A stretch of DNA of 64,000 nt from Anaerolineales bacterium (lineage in GTDB: Bacteria; Chloroflexota; Anaerolineae; Anaerolineales; Villigracilaceae): contig JABFSL010000001.1 in NCBI GenBank assembly GCA_013140605.1, positions 123,707 through 187,706 of the forward strand, written 5' to 3'. The position numbers and the translations under genes were made by a program. A model generated the notes under the pieces. That model saw nothing but the letters and a program-made list of their open reading frames with translations. It was not told where the DNA came from and did not search any database. This document shows, one piece after another, positions 25,415 through 34,023 of the stretch; the stretch's first letter is position 1, and each line of letters begins with the position of its first letter.

Positions 25415-26293
25415 TTACTCAAATTCGTCGAGCGTACTTTCGCCGTGGATCATCACGTACAATCCGCGCGGATTGCCATCATTTTTATCAAAGATGAAAT
25501 CGGTGATGATATATTTTTTTTCAAACGCAGTCTCAAAAAGTTCGCGGGTGAAGAAACGCCAATCACGGGCAAGCGCAAAATCCTTTGATTTGAGATCAGG
25601 GAAATCAACAGGGATCTCGGCAAGCAGCAGGCGATCCTCAAAGGGCGGAACATGCTCGGGTGGTTGAAGCAGGCCGTTCGTTAAAGGCTGAAGCGAATAA
25701 AAGGGATGCAGACCCGAGCGCGTTATGTGAGTCAACTTAAGGGTGGGGCGTGAACGTTTGCCCAGTCTGCTTTCGACGCGGCGGGTGTTGATCCACCAAT
25801 CCACTTGAAAGCGGTCGGATGGAAGGCCGGCATTCAGGCCGTCGCGCATGTCGCCATATTCAGAGCGGCGATAAGTGGAGCAGACCGCGCCAAGTTTTGC
25901 GATATTGAGATAGGCGTTGCGGCTGAGCAGTGGATCATACGTCCACGTGATGCGATCGAAGCTTTGACGACGGACCATTTGCCACTGCGCTCGTTTGAGC
26001 GCAAAGCCAACGCCATCATCGCGATGATCTGGGTGAATGCCCATCATGTGCGAGCAATGTTTGGGAAGCGGGCCGTCTGGTGTGTTTTCAAAACCGGGGA
26101 AGCCAAAGACAAAGCCGATTATTTTTTCATCGATGAACGCGCCAAGTACAAGTCCGCCATTATGCACAGCGGTAATGAGCATGTGCAAAGGGACAACGTC
26201 GGTCTCGGAGCCGGGCCAAACATCACGTTGAAGCTGCTCCACGAGACGCATTTCTTCGGGCGTTTCGATCAGATGAATTTGGAAGTCGGTCAT
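25415..26293 (-). CDS. GNAT-fold acetyltransferase-like protein (COG3375 type)
   Basis: 292 residues. The N-terminal GNAT fold is visible as FQIHLIETPEEMRLVEQLQRDVW, GAFIDEKIIGFVFGFPG and the acetyl-CoA loop region HSHMMGIHPDHRDDGVGFALKRAQ (here CSHMMGIHPDHRDDG). The C-terminal half is family-specific, with LLAEIPVDFPDLKSKD. Resembles the uncharacterised COG3375 group. The start at 26293 lies 2 nt before the stop of the upstream gene, so it is probably translated by coupling; no clear ribosome site. Substrate unknown. Confidence 0.78.
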   Translation of the reverse strand: MTDFQIHLIETPEEMRLVEQLQRDVWPGSETDVVPLHMLITAVHNGGLVLGAFIDEKIIGFVFGFPGFENTPDGPLPKHCSHMMGIHPDHRDDGVGFALKRAQWQMVRRQSFDRITWTYDPLLSRNAYLNIAKLGAVCSTYRRSEYGDMRDGLNAGLPSDRFQVDWWINTRRVESRLGKRSRPTLKLTHITRSGLHPFYSLQPLTNGLLQPPEHVPPFEDRLLLAEIPVDFPDLKSKDFALARDWRFFTRELFETAFEKKYIITDFIFDKNDGNPRGLYVMIHGESTLDEFE

Positions 26294-26295
26294 TT

Positions 26296-27249
26296 TTAGC
26301 GGGGGCGCAGGGATGAAATTCTTTCCGTGACATTGTTCCATGCGCGTTGATACCACGGTTTGCGAAGCAGGTAATCGAGGCGGTAGGAAAAACGCGCAGG
26401 CATCAGGCCGAAAACACGCGGAAGGGAATCAATGGCACAGGTGCGGTTTACGGCAAAGTAATCGAGCCAGAATGATGAAATGGGAAAATTGGGGATCACG
26501 CCTTCGAGAAAAACCGTGATCGCACGCAACGTGATCGGAGACAACGGCACAAGATAGCGGCGGCTGTGTGTGGCATCCATGATGGTTTCGACAATCTGCT
26601 GCAATGTGAAAAATTCAGTCCCGCCAAGTTCATAAACCTTATTGAGCGTATCATCATTTTGAAGCGACCATAACACGCATGTCACCAGGTCTTCAACCCA
26701 AACCGGCTGAACAACGGTCCGCCCGCCGGATGTGATCGGGAATATGCCCGGCGAAGCGCGAATGATCCGCGCCAAATTATTTGTAAAATGATCCTCAGCG
26801 CCGTACACCAGCGAACTGCGCAGGATCGTATAAGGCACCTTCCCGTTGCGGATATGTTCCTCGGCAATTCCCTTTGCCTTGAAAGCGGGATATCCTGAAG
26901 CGCGCGCTGCGCCAATATGACTGAGATACACGATCCTGTCAACGCCCGCATCTGATGCGGCCTCAACGAGATTTTCAGTGCCTTGAATATCTGCCACTAA
27001 AAGATTTCCGCGGCTGCCTTGATTCTCCGCGCTGGCAAGGTGGATGATGGTATCCACATCACGCAGCGCCGCGCGCAAACCGCGCACATCCGCCAGGGAC
27101 ACCACCGCCACTTCCACAGGGACGCCTTTCGGCAATTTCGGCGTACGCGGCGAAGGGCGGATCAATGTCCGCAGTGGATATCCAATGGATGAAAGCTGCC
27201 GCACCACCGCACGTCCGATAAAACCTGTTGCACCTGTAATGAGAATCAT
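26296..27249 (-). CDS. NAD(P)-binding SDR-like protein (NDUFA9/YbjT type)
   Basis: 317 residues. Atypical short-chain dehydrogenase fold: MILITGATGFIGRAVVRQL is the Rossmann Gly motif, followed by DVDTIIHLASAENQGS, VDRIVYLSHIGAA and KGIAEEHIRNGKVPYTILRSSLVYG. The Tyr-X3-Lys catalytic pair is not obvious (YPAFKAKG), as in NDUFA9-like and YbjT-like proteins that bind but may not turn over NAD(P)H. Start 27249 was chosen at the Rossmann strand; TATAAT ends 7 nt before it and there is no ribosome site, so a leaderless mRNA is likely. Confidence 0.82.
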   Translation of the reverse strand: MILITGATGFIGRAVVRQLSSIGYPLRTLIRPSPRTPKLPKGVPVEVAVVSLADVRGLRAALRDVDTIIHLASAENQGSRGNLLVADIQGTENLVEAASDAGVDRIVYLSHIGAARASGYPAFKAKGIAEEHIRNGKVPYTILRSSLVYGAEDHFTNNLARIIRASPGIFPITSGGRTVVQPVWVEDLVTCVLWSLQNDDTLNKVYELGGTEFFTLQQIVETIMDATHSRRYLVPLSPITLRAITVFLEGVIPNFPISSFWLDYFAVNRTCAIDSLPRVFGLMPARFSYRLDYLLRKPWYQRAWNNVTERISSLRPR

Positions 27250-27256
27250 GAAAGAG

Positions 27257-27265
27257 ATTATAGCA
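27257..27265 (-). promoter_or_regulatory. Extended -10 box, leaderless start
   Basis: On minus TGCTATAAT ends 7 nt before the ATG at 27249. CTTTGA lies 16 nt further upstream as a weak -35. Confidence 0.5.
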
Positions 27266-27283
27266 GAGGGGATGACAGTCAAA

Positions 27284-27313
27284 GAAATAAAAAATCCCGC
27301 AAAAGCGGGATTT
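27284..27313 (-). terminator. Intrinsic terminator after tRNA-Val
   Basis: On minus: AAATCCCGC, loop TTTT, GCGGGATTT followed by TTTATTTC. Confidence 0.9.
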
Positions 27314-27315
27314 AG

Positions 27316-27389
27316 TGGGCGCTGAGGGACTCGAACCCCCGACCCCCTCGGTGTAAACGAGGTGCTCTAACCAACTGAGCTAAGCGCCC
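27316..27389 (-). tRNA. tRNA-Val(UAC)
   Basis: Cloverleaf on minus: acceptor GGGCGCT/AGCGCCC, D arm GCTCAGTTGGTTAGAGC, anticodon stem CCTCG/CGAGG with loop TTTACAC (anticodon TAC, reads GUA) and T arm GGGGG-TTCGAGT-CCCTC. CCA is not encoded. Followed by a strong terminator. Confidence 0.96.
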
Positions 27390-27566
27390 GGGTGACCAGC
27401 ATTATAGCATGTGAATCTGAAAAATGAAAAATGTTTTTCGCCTGCGTTATAATCGCATTACTTACATAGTATCGCATAATTTAGTAAACTGGAAAAATGT
27501 TTTCCGCCCGCAATTCCATCAAAACGTTTACTTATTATGAGACAAGCGATAGACAGGAGAGAACCC

Positions 27567-27986
27567 ATGACTGAATCAAAACCATTGAACTGGTCCCCTA
27601 CTTCCGATGTTGGCTATTCCGTGATCCGCCGCGGTGACGGCGGCATGACATTGACATTCACCGATCTGTCAGATGCCACGCTTACCCACTGGCATGATTT
27701 TGCGCTGGCGCATTTACTCGAAGCGGATCGCCGCACGCGCAATCTGTATGATCTGCGCGCCGTAAAACAAATCCCTGAAAAAGCCATCCGCATGGCAGTG
27801 GATGCGAACAGTGACCCGTCCGCGCGCAATATCCGCGTGGCGGTTGTGGTGGCGGACCAATCCGTTGCGGATGCGGTCCGCAGTGTGGCCGCTGGTTCTT
27901 TGCCGGAAACAGCTTCGGCCATGAAGATTTTCACCGACATTAACGAAGCCGAAGCCTGGCTGGCGCGTCCGCTGGATCAGATTTAA
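27567..27986 (+). CDS. Small conserved protein, SpoIIAA/STAS-like
   Basis: 139 residues. Alternating strands and helices: GYSVIRRGDGGMTLTFTDLS, NLYDLRAVKQIPEKAIRMAV, NIRVAVVVADQSVADAVRS and a final FTDINEAEAWLA helix. The order and the terminal helix resemble SpoIIAA-like/STAS proteins, but no conserved phospho-Ser is evident, so the assignment is tentative. AGGAGAG is 5 nt before ATG 27567. Single gene, followed by a palindromic repeat block. No signal peptide or TM. Confidence 0.65.
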   Translation: MTESKPLNWSPTSDVGYSVIRRGDGGMTLTFTDLSDATLTHWHDFALAHLLEADRRTRNLYDLRAVKQIPEKAIRMAVDANSDPSARNIRVAVVVADQSVADAVRSVAAGSLPETASAMKIFTDINEAEAWLARPLDQI

Positions 27987-27988
27987 CT

Positions 27989-28076
27989 TCGTCATTGCGA
28001 GGGCGTTCTTTGCCCGAAGCAATCTCCTACATTATGATGAAGATTGCTTCGTCGGGGAGAGTGCCCTCCTCGCAAC
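27989..28076. repeat. Palindromic intergenic repeat (TTGCGAG type), copy 2
   Basis: GTCATTGCGAGGGCGTTCTT... with GAAGCAATCTCC, then AGATTGCTTCG and CCCTCCTCGCAAC. Same family as 12856-12942. Confidence 0.8.
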
Positions 28077-28103
28077 ACTTGCACCGCACGCAAGTGCAGG
28101 TGT
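28075..28103 (-). repeat. 29-bp repeat, copy 1
   Basis: Contains the hairpin CACTTGC-ACCGCAC-GCAAGTG. The same 29 bases occur in reverse orientation at 60271-60299. Confidence 0.75.
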
Positions 28104-28117
28104 GACGTAATATCTTG

Positions 28118-29020
28118 ATGAAATCACCTTCCCTACAAATCGGGAGTTTTACATTCAACTGGGGTTCCCGCACGTATGTGATGGGAATCTTGAATGTGAC
28201 TCCCGATAGTTTTTCCGGTGATGGGCTATTATCCCCCTCTCCTTCCGGGAGAGGGGCTAGGGGTGAGGGTTTTGCCGTGGAGCAGGCGCGGAACTTCCTC
28301 ACCTACGGCGCGGATATTTTGGATGTGGGCGGAGAATCCACACGACCCGGCTCTGCGCCAGTCAACGCGGATGAAGAGATGGAACGTGTCATTCCCATCA
28401 TTCACGCATTGAACAAAAATTTCCCCGAAGCACTTATTTCAATTGATACTTATAAAGCGCAAGTTGCTGAAGAAGCGATTCGTGCGGGCGCGCATATTAT
28501 CAACGATGTGTGGGGCTTGCGCGCGGATGATGGACTCGCGTCTGTCGCGGCGAAATATAAAACGCCTGTCATTCTGATGCATAATCGCAGCAACCCAGCC
28601 AGTGTGGAAGTCCGTGAGAAATTTGGGAATGCCTATATCGGCGCGGAGTATGAAAACTTAATTGAAGATGTAAAACGTGAATTATTGAATAGCGTGGAAT
28701 TGGCGCGCAAAGCCGGAATTGCTGAGTCGCATATTGTTCTGGATCCAGGCGTCGGCTTTGGAAAGACGCGTGAACATAATCTGGAATTAATTAATCGGCT
28801 GGGCGAGATCCGCGAGCTGGGATATCCCATCTTGTTGGGGACATCCCGCAAATCATTTATCGGATTCACTTTAGACCTGCCCGCCGACCAGCGCGTGGAA
28901 GGCACTGCCGCCACTGTTGCGGTTGGCATCACGCGCGGCGCGGACATCATCCGCGTGCATGATGTGAGAGAAATGGCGCGTGTTGCAAAAATGACGGATG
29001 CGATTGTGAGGGAAAAATAA
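28118..29020 (+). CDS. folP: Dihydropteroate synthase
   Basis: 300 residues. Joins p-aminobenzoate to the pterin diphosphate in folate synthesis; TIM barrel. Signatures: MGILNVTPDSFSGDG, GADILDVGGESTRPG, ISIDTYKAQVAEEAI, NDVWG, LDPGVGFGKTREHN and GTSRKSFIG. Between PDSFSGDGLL and FAVEQAR there are ~13 extra residues (SPSPSGRGARGEG) encoded by a palindromic genomic repeat, in a loop that tolerates length change. ATG 28118 has no ribosome site; TAATAT lies just upstream. The next gene begins 2 nt after the stop. Confidence 0.94.
   Translation: MKSPSLQIGSFTFNWGSRTYVMGILNVTPDSFSGDGLLSPSPSGRGARGEGFAVEQARNFLTYGADILDVGGESTRPGSAPVNADEEMERVIPIIHALNKNFPEALISIDTYKAQVAEEAIRAGAHIINDVWGLRADDGLASVAAKYKTPVILMHNRSNPASVEVREKFGNAYIGAEYENLIEDVKRELLNSVELARKAGIAESHIVLDPGVGFGKTREHNLELINRLGEIRELGYPILLGTSRKSFIGFTLDLPADQRVEGTAATVAVGITRGADIIRVHDVREMARVAKMTDAIVREK
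28233..28269 (+). repeat. Palindromic repeat inserted in frame in folP
   Basis: CCCCCTCTCC...GGAGAGGGG followed by CTAGGGGTGAGGG. Related to the sequence at 54638-54670 inside another coding region. Reads through as Ser/Pro/Gly/Arg-rich residues. Confidence 0.75.
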
Positions 29021-29021
29021 T

Positions 29022-30356
29022 ATGGAAGATTATTCAAAAGAACTTCTCCGCTCTGGGATCATCGAAGCGAAATCAGGCAATCATGAATCCGCCCGCCGCT
29101 ACCTTGACCGCGCCATTTATATGACAAGCTCATTTGACATACTTGCTGAAGCTTGGTTTTGGATGGGCGAAGTGACCGCCGACCTGGTTGAGAAACGCAA
29201 GGCGTTGGAAAATTGTCTATCACATGATCTGCGTCACGCGCGGGCGCGGCGCGCGCTTGCGATCCTCGATGGAAAACTCAAGGCCGATGAAGTGATCAAC
29301 CCCGATAAATTGCCAGCTGCGCCGGAAGGGCTGCGTCAGTCGAACGCGGACAGATTCATGTGCCCCAAGTGCGGCGGACGCATGGCCTTTGCGCCCGATG
29401 GTCAAACGCTTGTCTGCGATTATTGTTCACGCAATCAGGTTGTCGGCGCAAATGCGCAGGAAGCGGACGAAAAAGATTTCATCATTGCCATGGCAACCTC
29501 ACGCGGACATGGCAAGCCGCTGCAGGAACAGGTCTTTCATTGCAATGGCTGCGGCGCGGAATTCATATTGCCGCCGAATCAAATTTCGGCTTCATGTGTG
29601 TATTGCGATTCTCCGCATGTGGTGAGCCTTGAAAAAACAAAAGACCTGCTCGCGCCGGATGGGATCATTCCACACGCGTTCAATCAGAAACAGGCCGTAA
29701 AACTTCTGATCAACTGGGTTGAAAGCAACAACATCAAGCCCGGGAAAAAAGTGGAACTGCCGCGCGGACTGTATCTCCCATTGTGGACTTTTGACATTGG
29801 CGGCGTGATTGATTACACGTATGAAATGATCGAATCTGAAAATGAAATGTTTAGAGAACGCGGCCATCAGGAAGTTGTTCGCTTGAAAGATCAATATCCA
29901 ATTATGGTGGATGACCTGCCGCTTCCCGCCTCACGAAAACTGTCTTCTGTTTTCTTGAAGCTGATCGGCGCTTTTGACATGAAAACCATCAAGCCGTACG
30001 ACCCACGCTTCCTCGCAAGCTGGCCCGCTGAAATTTACGATGTACCCATGGCTGATGCCTCACTCGATGCGCGCAGTCAGGCGTACAAGCGTTACAAGGA
30101 TAGACTTCCGCATTTGCTAAATGGGTTGAACATTGTACACACATCATCACAAAATCTTATGGTCGAGTCGTTCAAACTTAATTTGCTTCCTGTGTGGATG
30201 ACAGAACTTCCGTTCAACCGACGCGAACATCTGGTGCTGATCAACGGTCAAAGCGGAGTTGTGGCAAGTAATATTTCAGATAAGACGCAAAAGAAGGAAG
30301 AATCTGAGAACGGCGGGTTGATGGGGTTTCTGGCTGACCTGCTTGATAATAAGTAA
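29022..30356 (+). CDS. Zinc-ribbon protein with N-terminal TPR-like helices
   Basis: 444 residues. Residues 1-90 look like TPR helices (AKSGNHESARRYLDRAIYM, ILAEAWFWMGEVT). Two zinc-ribbon modules follow: CPKCGGRMAF...CDYCSRN (~114-140) and CNGCGAEF...CVYCDSPH (~175-200). The C-terminal ~230 residues are a conserved domain with GLYLPLWTFDIGGVIDYTYE, without a TM. Similar proteins are annotated as TFIIB-type zinc-ribbon-containing, function unknown. It starts 2 nt after folP, so it is co-transcribed, but there is no obvious functional link. Confidence 0.75.
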   Translation: MEDYSKELLRSGIIEAKSGNHESARRYLDRAIYMTSSFDILAEAWFWMGEVTADLVEKRKALENCLSHDLRHARARRALAILDGKLKADEVINPDKLPAAPEGLRQSNADRFMCPKCGGRMAFAPDGQTLVCDYCSRNQVVGANAQEADEKDFIIAMATSRGHGKPLQEQVFHCNGCGAEFILPPNQISASCVYCDSPHVVSLEKTKDLLAPDGIIPHAFNQKQAVKLLINWVESNNIKPGKKVELPRGLYLPLWTFDIGGVIDYTYEMIESENEMFRERGHQEVVRLKDQYPIMVDDLPLPASRKLSSVFLKLIGAFDMKTIKPYDPRFLASWPAEIYDVPMADASLDARSQAYKRYKDRLPHLLNGLNIVHTSSQNLMVESFKLNLLPVWMTELPFNRREHLVLINGQSGVVASNISDKTQKKEESENGGLMGFLADLLDNK

Positions 30357-30416
30357 ACATAAATACATAAACACGTCTGCAAAAATATCCTGTTTACTTG
30401 TGTACCCGTTTACCTG

Positions 30417-30422
30417 TATACT
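30417..30422 (+). promoter_or_regulatory. -10 box of leaderless PBP-like gene
   Basis: TATACT exactly 6 nt before ATG 30429, with no ribosome site in between. Confidence 0.45.
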
Positions 30423-30428
30423 TTGCTC

Positions 30429-32951
30429 ATGCCCTCCACCCACCCAATTCTCCGCGCCCGCCGCGAGCGACGACTCGCGAAACAACGTACATCATCCAAC
30501 CGCACGCGCGGAACCTTACTCAGTGTGGGGATCGTTCTTTCCCTTCTTTCCGCAGCGTTGATCATTCTGGGCGCATTCGTCTACGCGGACATTACGCGCG
30601 ATCTTCCCTCGGTTGAGATTTTGCCGCGCCTGCTCAACCCGCCTAATGGGTTTCTTCTTCAACCAACAAACATCTACGACCGTACAGGACTGCAATTGTT
30701 ATTTACGTTTGCGCCAACGAACACGCCGCGCCGTTACATTCCCATCAACGAACAAAATCCACAGCATATTCCGGAAGATCTAGTTAATTCATTAATAGCA
30801 GTTGCCGACCCGCAATTTTGGTCGCACGCAAAGCGTGGTTATGTAATTCAAGATTACAACAATCCCGATTCACATCCGACCATCGCGCAGAAACTTGTCA
30901 GCGAATTGATCCTTTACAACGAACCACCGTCTCTGCGGCGCGCCATCCGCGAGCGGATTCTCGCGGCGCAGATCACCGCGCAATTCGGGCGCACGCAGAT
31001 CATGGAGTGGTATCTCAACAGCGCGAACTTCGGCAATTATGCTTTTGGCGTCGAGGCCGCGTCTCAGCTTTATTTCGGAAAATCTGCCGAACAGCTTACA
31101 TTGGCAGAGTCCGCCATCCTTGCGGCGGCGAGTGAAACACCGGCGCTTAATCCGCTGGATGCGCCGCAGTTGGCGTTGCAACATGGGCGCGAAGTGATCT
31201 ATGTTTTGAATGGGCTTGGGATTGTAAATAACAAGGATACGATCACTGCGCTGGCAGAGACTCCACAGATCGAGTCTGCGCCTCCGACTCCGCCCGAGTT
31301 TGCTCCTGCTTTCGTCAACATGGTCCTGTCCCAATTAGAGTCGCAAATCCCGCGTGACCGGATCGAACGCGGCGGATTAAACATTATCACCACGCTCGAT
31401 CATGAACTGCAGGAACAATCCGCTTGTGCGACGGAAGTGTACGCGGCCCGCATGGCAGGTTTAACTGAATCAGAAAAAGATTGTAAGTCGGCAGGGTTAT
31501 TACCTTCACTTCCTCCCGCCGTCACACTTGTTGACTCATCCGCGAGCGCATTGATCCTCGACCCAAATAATGGTCAGGTGTTGGCGCTGGTCGGTGAGAC
31601 AGTTCAAGGCGTGGAAACTCCACTCATGACCGCACACCAACCCGGGTCCAGTTTGGATGCGTTTGTCTATTTGACAGGATTCACCCGCGGCTTGAGTCCA
31701 GCCTCGCTGACGTGGGATATTCCCCCCTACGGGGACTTTGCCAACGAAGGAAACATCCAAAACTTTGACGGTATTTATCACGGGCCTGTGCGTTTGAGAA
31801 TTGCGCTGGCGAATGATTACCAAGTGCCAGTGGAAACGTTGAAGGCACAAATGGGAATTGAAAATGTGACCAGCATTACATCGTCGTTTGGAATTGATCT
31901 GAACGACGATGTGAACATGCTGAAGCTCGCGGGCGCGTATGGCGTCTTTGGAAAACAGGGAATTTATTTCGGCCAGAATGTGGATGATGAATTTTTGCCT
32001 GTCACAGTTTTGCGTGTTGAAGGCGTTGATCATACGGTGCTGGTGGATTGGGCATTGCCGCAAGCCAAACCTGTGTTGACGCCCGCGCTGGCCTATTTGA
32101 TGACGCATGTATTAAGCGATGAAACCGCGCGCGGCCAATCGAACCCGCTTGAGATCGGGCGGCCTGCGGGTGTGAAGGTTGGGCAAACATCCGATGGACT
32201 CGATGCGTGGGTCGTTGGGTATACACCGTCGCATGTGGTCGTTACATGGACGGGTATGCATGGTGAAGAGATAGTTACACCACGATTCCCATCCGTGTTG
32301 TGGAATGCGTTAATGCAAGTGGCCTCTGGTGATTCTCCTGCCAACGGTTGGACCGCGCCGCAGGGCGTATCCACAATTACAGTCTGCGATCCTTCGGGAA
32401 TGCTGCCAACACAGGATTGCCCGAATTTAGTGAGTGAGATATTCCTGAACGGCAGTGAACCGATTCAGGCAGATAATTTATTCCGTGAGTTTTCCATCAA
32501 CCGCGAAACAGGCTTGCTGGCTACTGTGTTCACTCCACCTGAATTAATTGAAACACGCGTGTACATGCTCATCCCTGAAACTGCGCGCGATTGGGCGGTA
32601 AGCACAGGCCTTGAAATTCCGCCAACTTCTTATGACGCCATTCAAGCGCCGCCTGTGAATCCGATAGCCAATATCGCCTCGCCTGAATTATTTGCGGATG
32701 TGAGTGGAGTTGTGAAAATCATTGGTACAGCTTCAGGCGAAGACTTTTCATATTATCGTGTGCAAGTGGGCAAGGGATTAAATCCGCAGGAATGGATTCA
32801 ATTGGGTGGCGATGTTACGACTCCCGTAGAAAATGATGTTCTGGCTGAGTGGGACACAAAAAGTTTGAGCGGATTGTACGCTGTGCAGTTGCTGGTTGTG
32901 AGAAATGATCAAGTGGTGGATACGGCGGTCATTCAAGTAACCATCAAGTAA
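30429..32951 (+). CDS. Class A penicillin-binding protein homologue, catalytic residues missing
   Basis: 840 residues: cytosolic basic tail, one TM (~30-52), a GT51 transglycosylase-like domain (~80-250), a transpeptidase-like domain (~360-620) and a C-terminal beta domain (~690-840). GT51 motifs 4 and 5 are clear (IMEWYLNSANFGNYAFGVEAA, LTLAESAILAA), but motif 1 is AVADPQFWSH where the catalytic Glu of EDxxF is Ala126. In the transpeptidase part SxxK is S407-S-L-D410, the SxN site reads ALANDYQ and KTG is KVG (583-585). Folding is likely conserved, activity doubtful: a scaffold or regulator of cell-wall synthesis. TATACT lies 6 nt before the ATG. Confidence 0.85.
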   Translation: MPSTHPILRARRERRLAKQRTSSNRTRGTLLSVGIVLSLLSAALIILGAFVYADITRDLPSVEILPRLLNPPNGFLLQPTNIYDRTGLQLLFTFAPTNTPRRYIPINEQNPQHIPEDLVNSLIAVADPQFWSHAKRGYVIQDYNNPDSHPTIAQKLVSELILYNEPPSLRRAIRERILAAQITAQFGRTQIMEWYLNSANFGNYAFGVEAASQLYFGKSAEQLTLAESAILAAASETPALNPLDAPQLALQHGREVIYVLNGLGIVNNKDTITALAETPQIESAPPTPPEFAPAFVNMVLSQLESQIPRDRIERGGLNIITTLDHELQEQSACATEVYAARMAGLTESEKDCKSAGLLPSLPPAVTLVDSSASALILDPNNGQVLALVGETVQGVETPLMTAHQPGSSLDAFVYLTGFTRGLSPASLTWDIPPYGDFANEGNIQNFDGIYHGPVRLRIALANDYQVPVETLKAQMGIENVTSITSSFGIDLNDDVNMLKLAGAYGVFGKQGIYFGQNVDDEFLPVTVLRVEGVDHTVLVDWALPQAKPVLTPALAYLMTHVLSDETARGQSNPLEIGRPAGVKVGQTSDGLDAWVVGYTPSHVVVTWTGMHGEEIVTPRFPSVLWNALMQVASGDSPANGWTAPQGVSTITVCDPSGMLPTQDCPNLVSEIFLNGSEPIQADNLFREFSINRETGLLATVFTPPELIETRVYMLIPETARDWAVSTGLEIPPTSYDAIQAPPVNPIANIASPELFADVSGVVKIIGTASGEDFSYYRVQVGKGLNPQEWIQLGGDVTTPVENDVLAEWDTKSLSGLYAVQLLVVRNDQVVDTAVIQVTIK

Positions 32952-32974
32952 TTTATAGAGTAAAGCTGAATTAT

Positions 32975-33012
32975 AAAAAGCCGCTGAGATTTTTCTTCTC
33001 AACGGCTTTTGC
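32975..33012. terminator. Bidirectional terminator between PBP-like gene and pfkA
   Basis: AAAAGCCGCTGAGA and TCTCAACGGCTTTT around TTTTTCT, with T and A runs on both sides. Confidence 0.85.
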
Positions 33013-33045
33013 TTTTACTTATTACTTTTTACTCGTTACTTTTAA

Positions 33046-34023
33046 TTATCTCGCCAGCACCTTCGTCATGTGATAATACTCCATGCTCACCTGGCGTTTA
33101 TTGCTGATCACATCCAAAAGCGGAATGAAATCCACGCCCTTGCCTTTGAGCCCGGTCATTACGCCGTGTTTACCTTCCATGAGCGCTTCCACAGCTTTCA
33201 ACCCCATGCGTGATGCCAGCAGACGGTCATAGGCGGTCGGTGAGCCGCCGCGTTGAATATGACCGAGGATCGTCATGCGCGTTTTGAAGCCCACATCCAT
33301 GTTGTCGAGTTTTTCTGCAAGATCGATCGTGCGGATGCTTGAGCCTTCGGCATTAATAATGATGGCATGGGTCTTGCCGCGTTTATAAGCTTCCTCCACC
33401 GCCACAGCCACTTCATCGGCAGTGATCGGAACTTCAGGGATCAGGGCCACTTCCGCGCCGCAAACAATGGCCGCCATTACAGCAAGGTACCCGCTGTTGC
33501 GTCCCATCGTTTCGATCAAAAACGCGCGCTGGTGCGATGACGCGGTATCGCGCAATTTGTCCACGGCTTCCATGATGGTGTTCATGGCCGTATCCGTGCC
33601 GATGGCAATGTTCGTGCCCCAGATGTCATTATCAATACTGCCGGGAATGCCGATCACTTTCACGCCTTGCTGCGAAAGCGCATACGCGCCATTCATCGAG
33701 CCTTCACCGCCGATCACAATCAGCGCATTTATGCCCGCTTCATTCATTTTGCGGATCGCATCGCGCTGACCGGACGGTTCCATGAATCGTTTGCTGCGAC
33801 TGGTGAGCAAGACCGTTCCGCCGCGCTGTAAGATTCCGCCGACAGAGCGTTCGTTCATATTACGGAATTCGCCATTGATCAAACCTTCATATCCATTTTG
33901 GATTCCAATGACATCCATATTATTCGACAGCGAAGTACGGACCACGGCGCGAATGGCCGCATTCATACCGGGCGCATCGCCGCCGGAAGTTAATACCCCA
34001 ATTGTAAATTTCTTATCTGGCAT
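33046..34023 (-). CDS. pfkA: ATP-type 6-phosphofructokinase
   Basis: 325 residues, the bacterial PfkA length. Phosphorylates fructose 6-phosphate in glycolysis. Motifs: GVLTSGGDAPGMNAAIRAVVR, GGEGSMNGA (usually GGDGS; Glu replaces Asp, Gly after it favours ATP over diphosphate), PGSIDNDIWGT with the catalytic Asp, METMGRNSGYLA-like (IETMGRNSGYLA) and LGHIQRGGSPTAYDR. Start 34023 begins MPDKKFTIG. It overlaps the 3' end of rnz by 11 nt, so it is coupled. Confidence 0.94.
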   Translation of the reverse strand: MPDKKFTIGVLTSGGDAPGMNAAIRAVVRTSLSNNMDVIGIQNGYEGLINGEFRNMNERSVGGILQRGGTVLLTSRSKRFMEPSGQRDAIRKMNEAGINALIVIGGEGSMNGAYALSQQGVKVIGIPGSIDNDIWGTNIAIGTDTAMNTIMEAVDKLRDTASSHQRAFLIETMGRNSGYLAVMAAIVCGAEVALIPEVPITADEVAVAVEEAYKRGKTHAIIINAEGSSIRTIDLAEKLDNMDVGFKTRMTILGHIQRGGSPTAYDRLLASRMGLKAVEALMEGKHGVMTGLKGKGVDFIPLLDVISNKRQVSMEYYHMTKVLAR

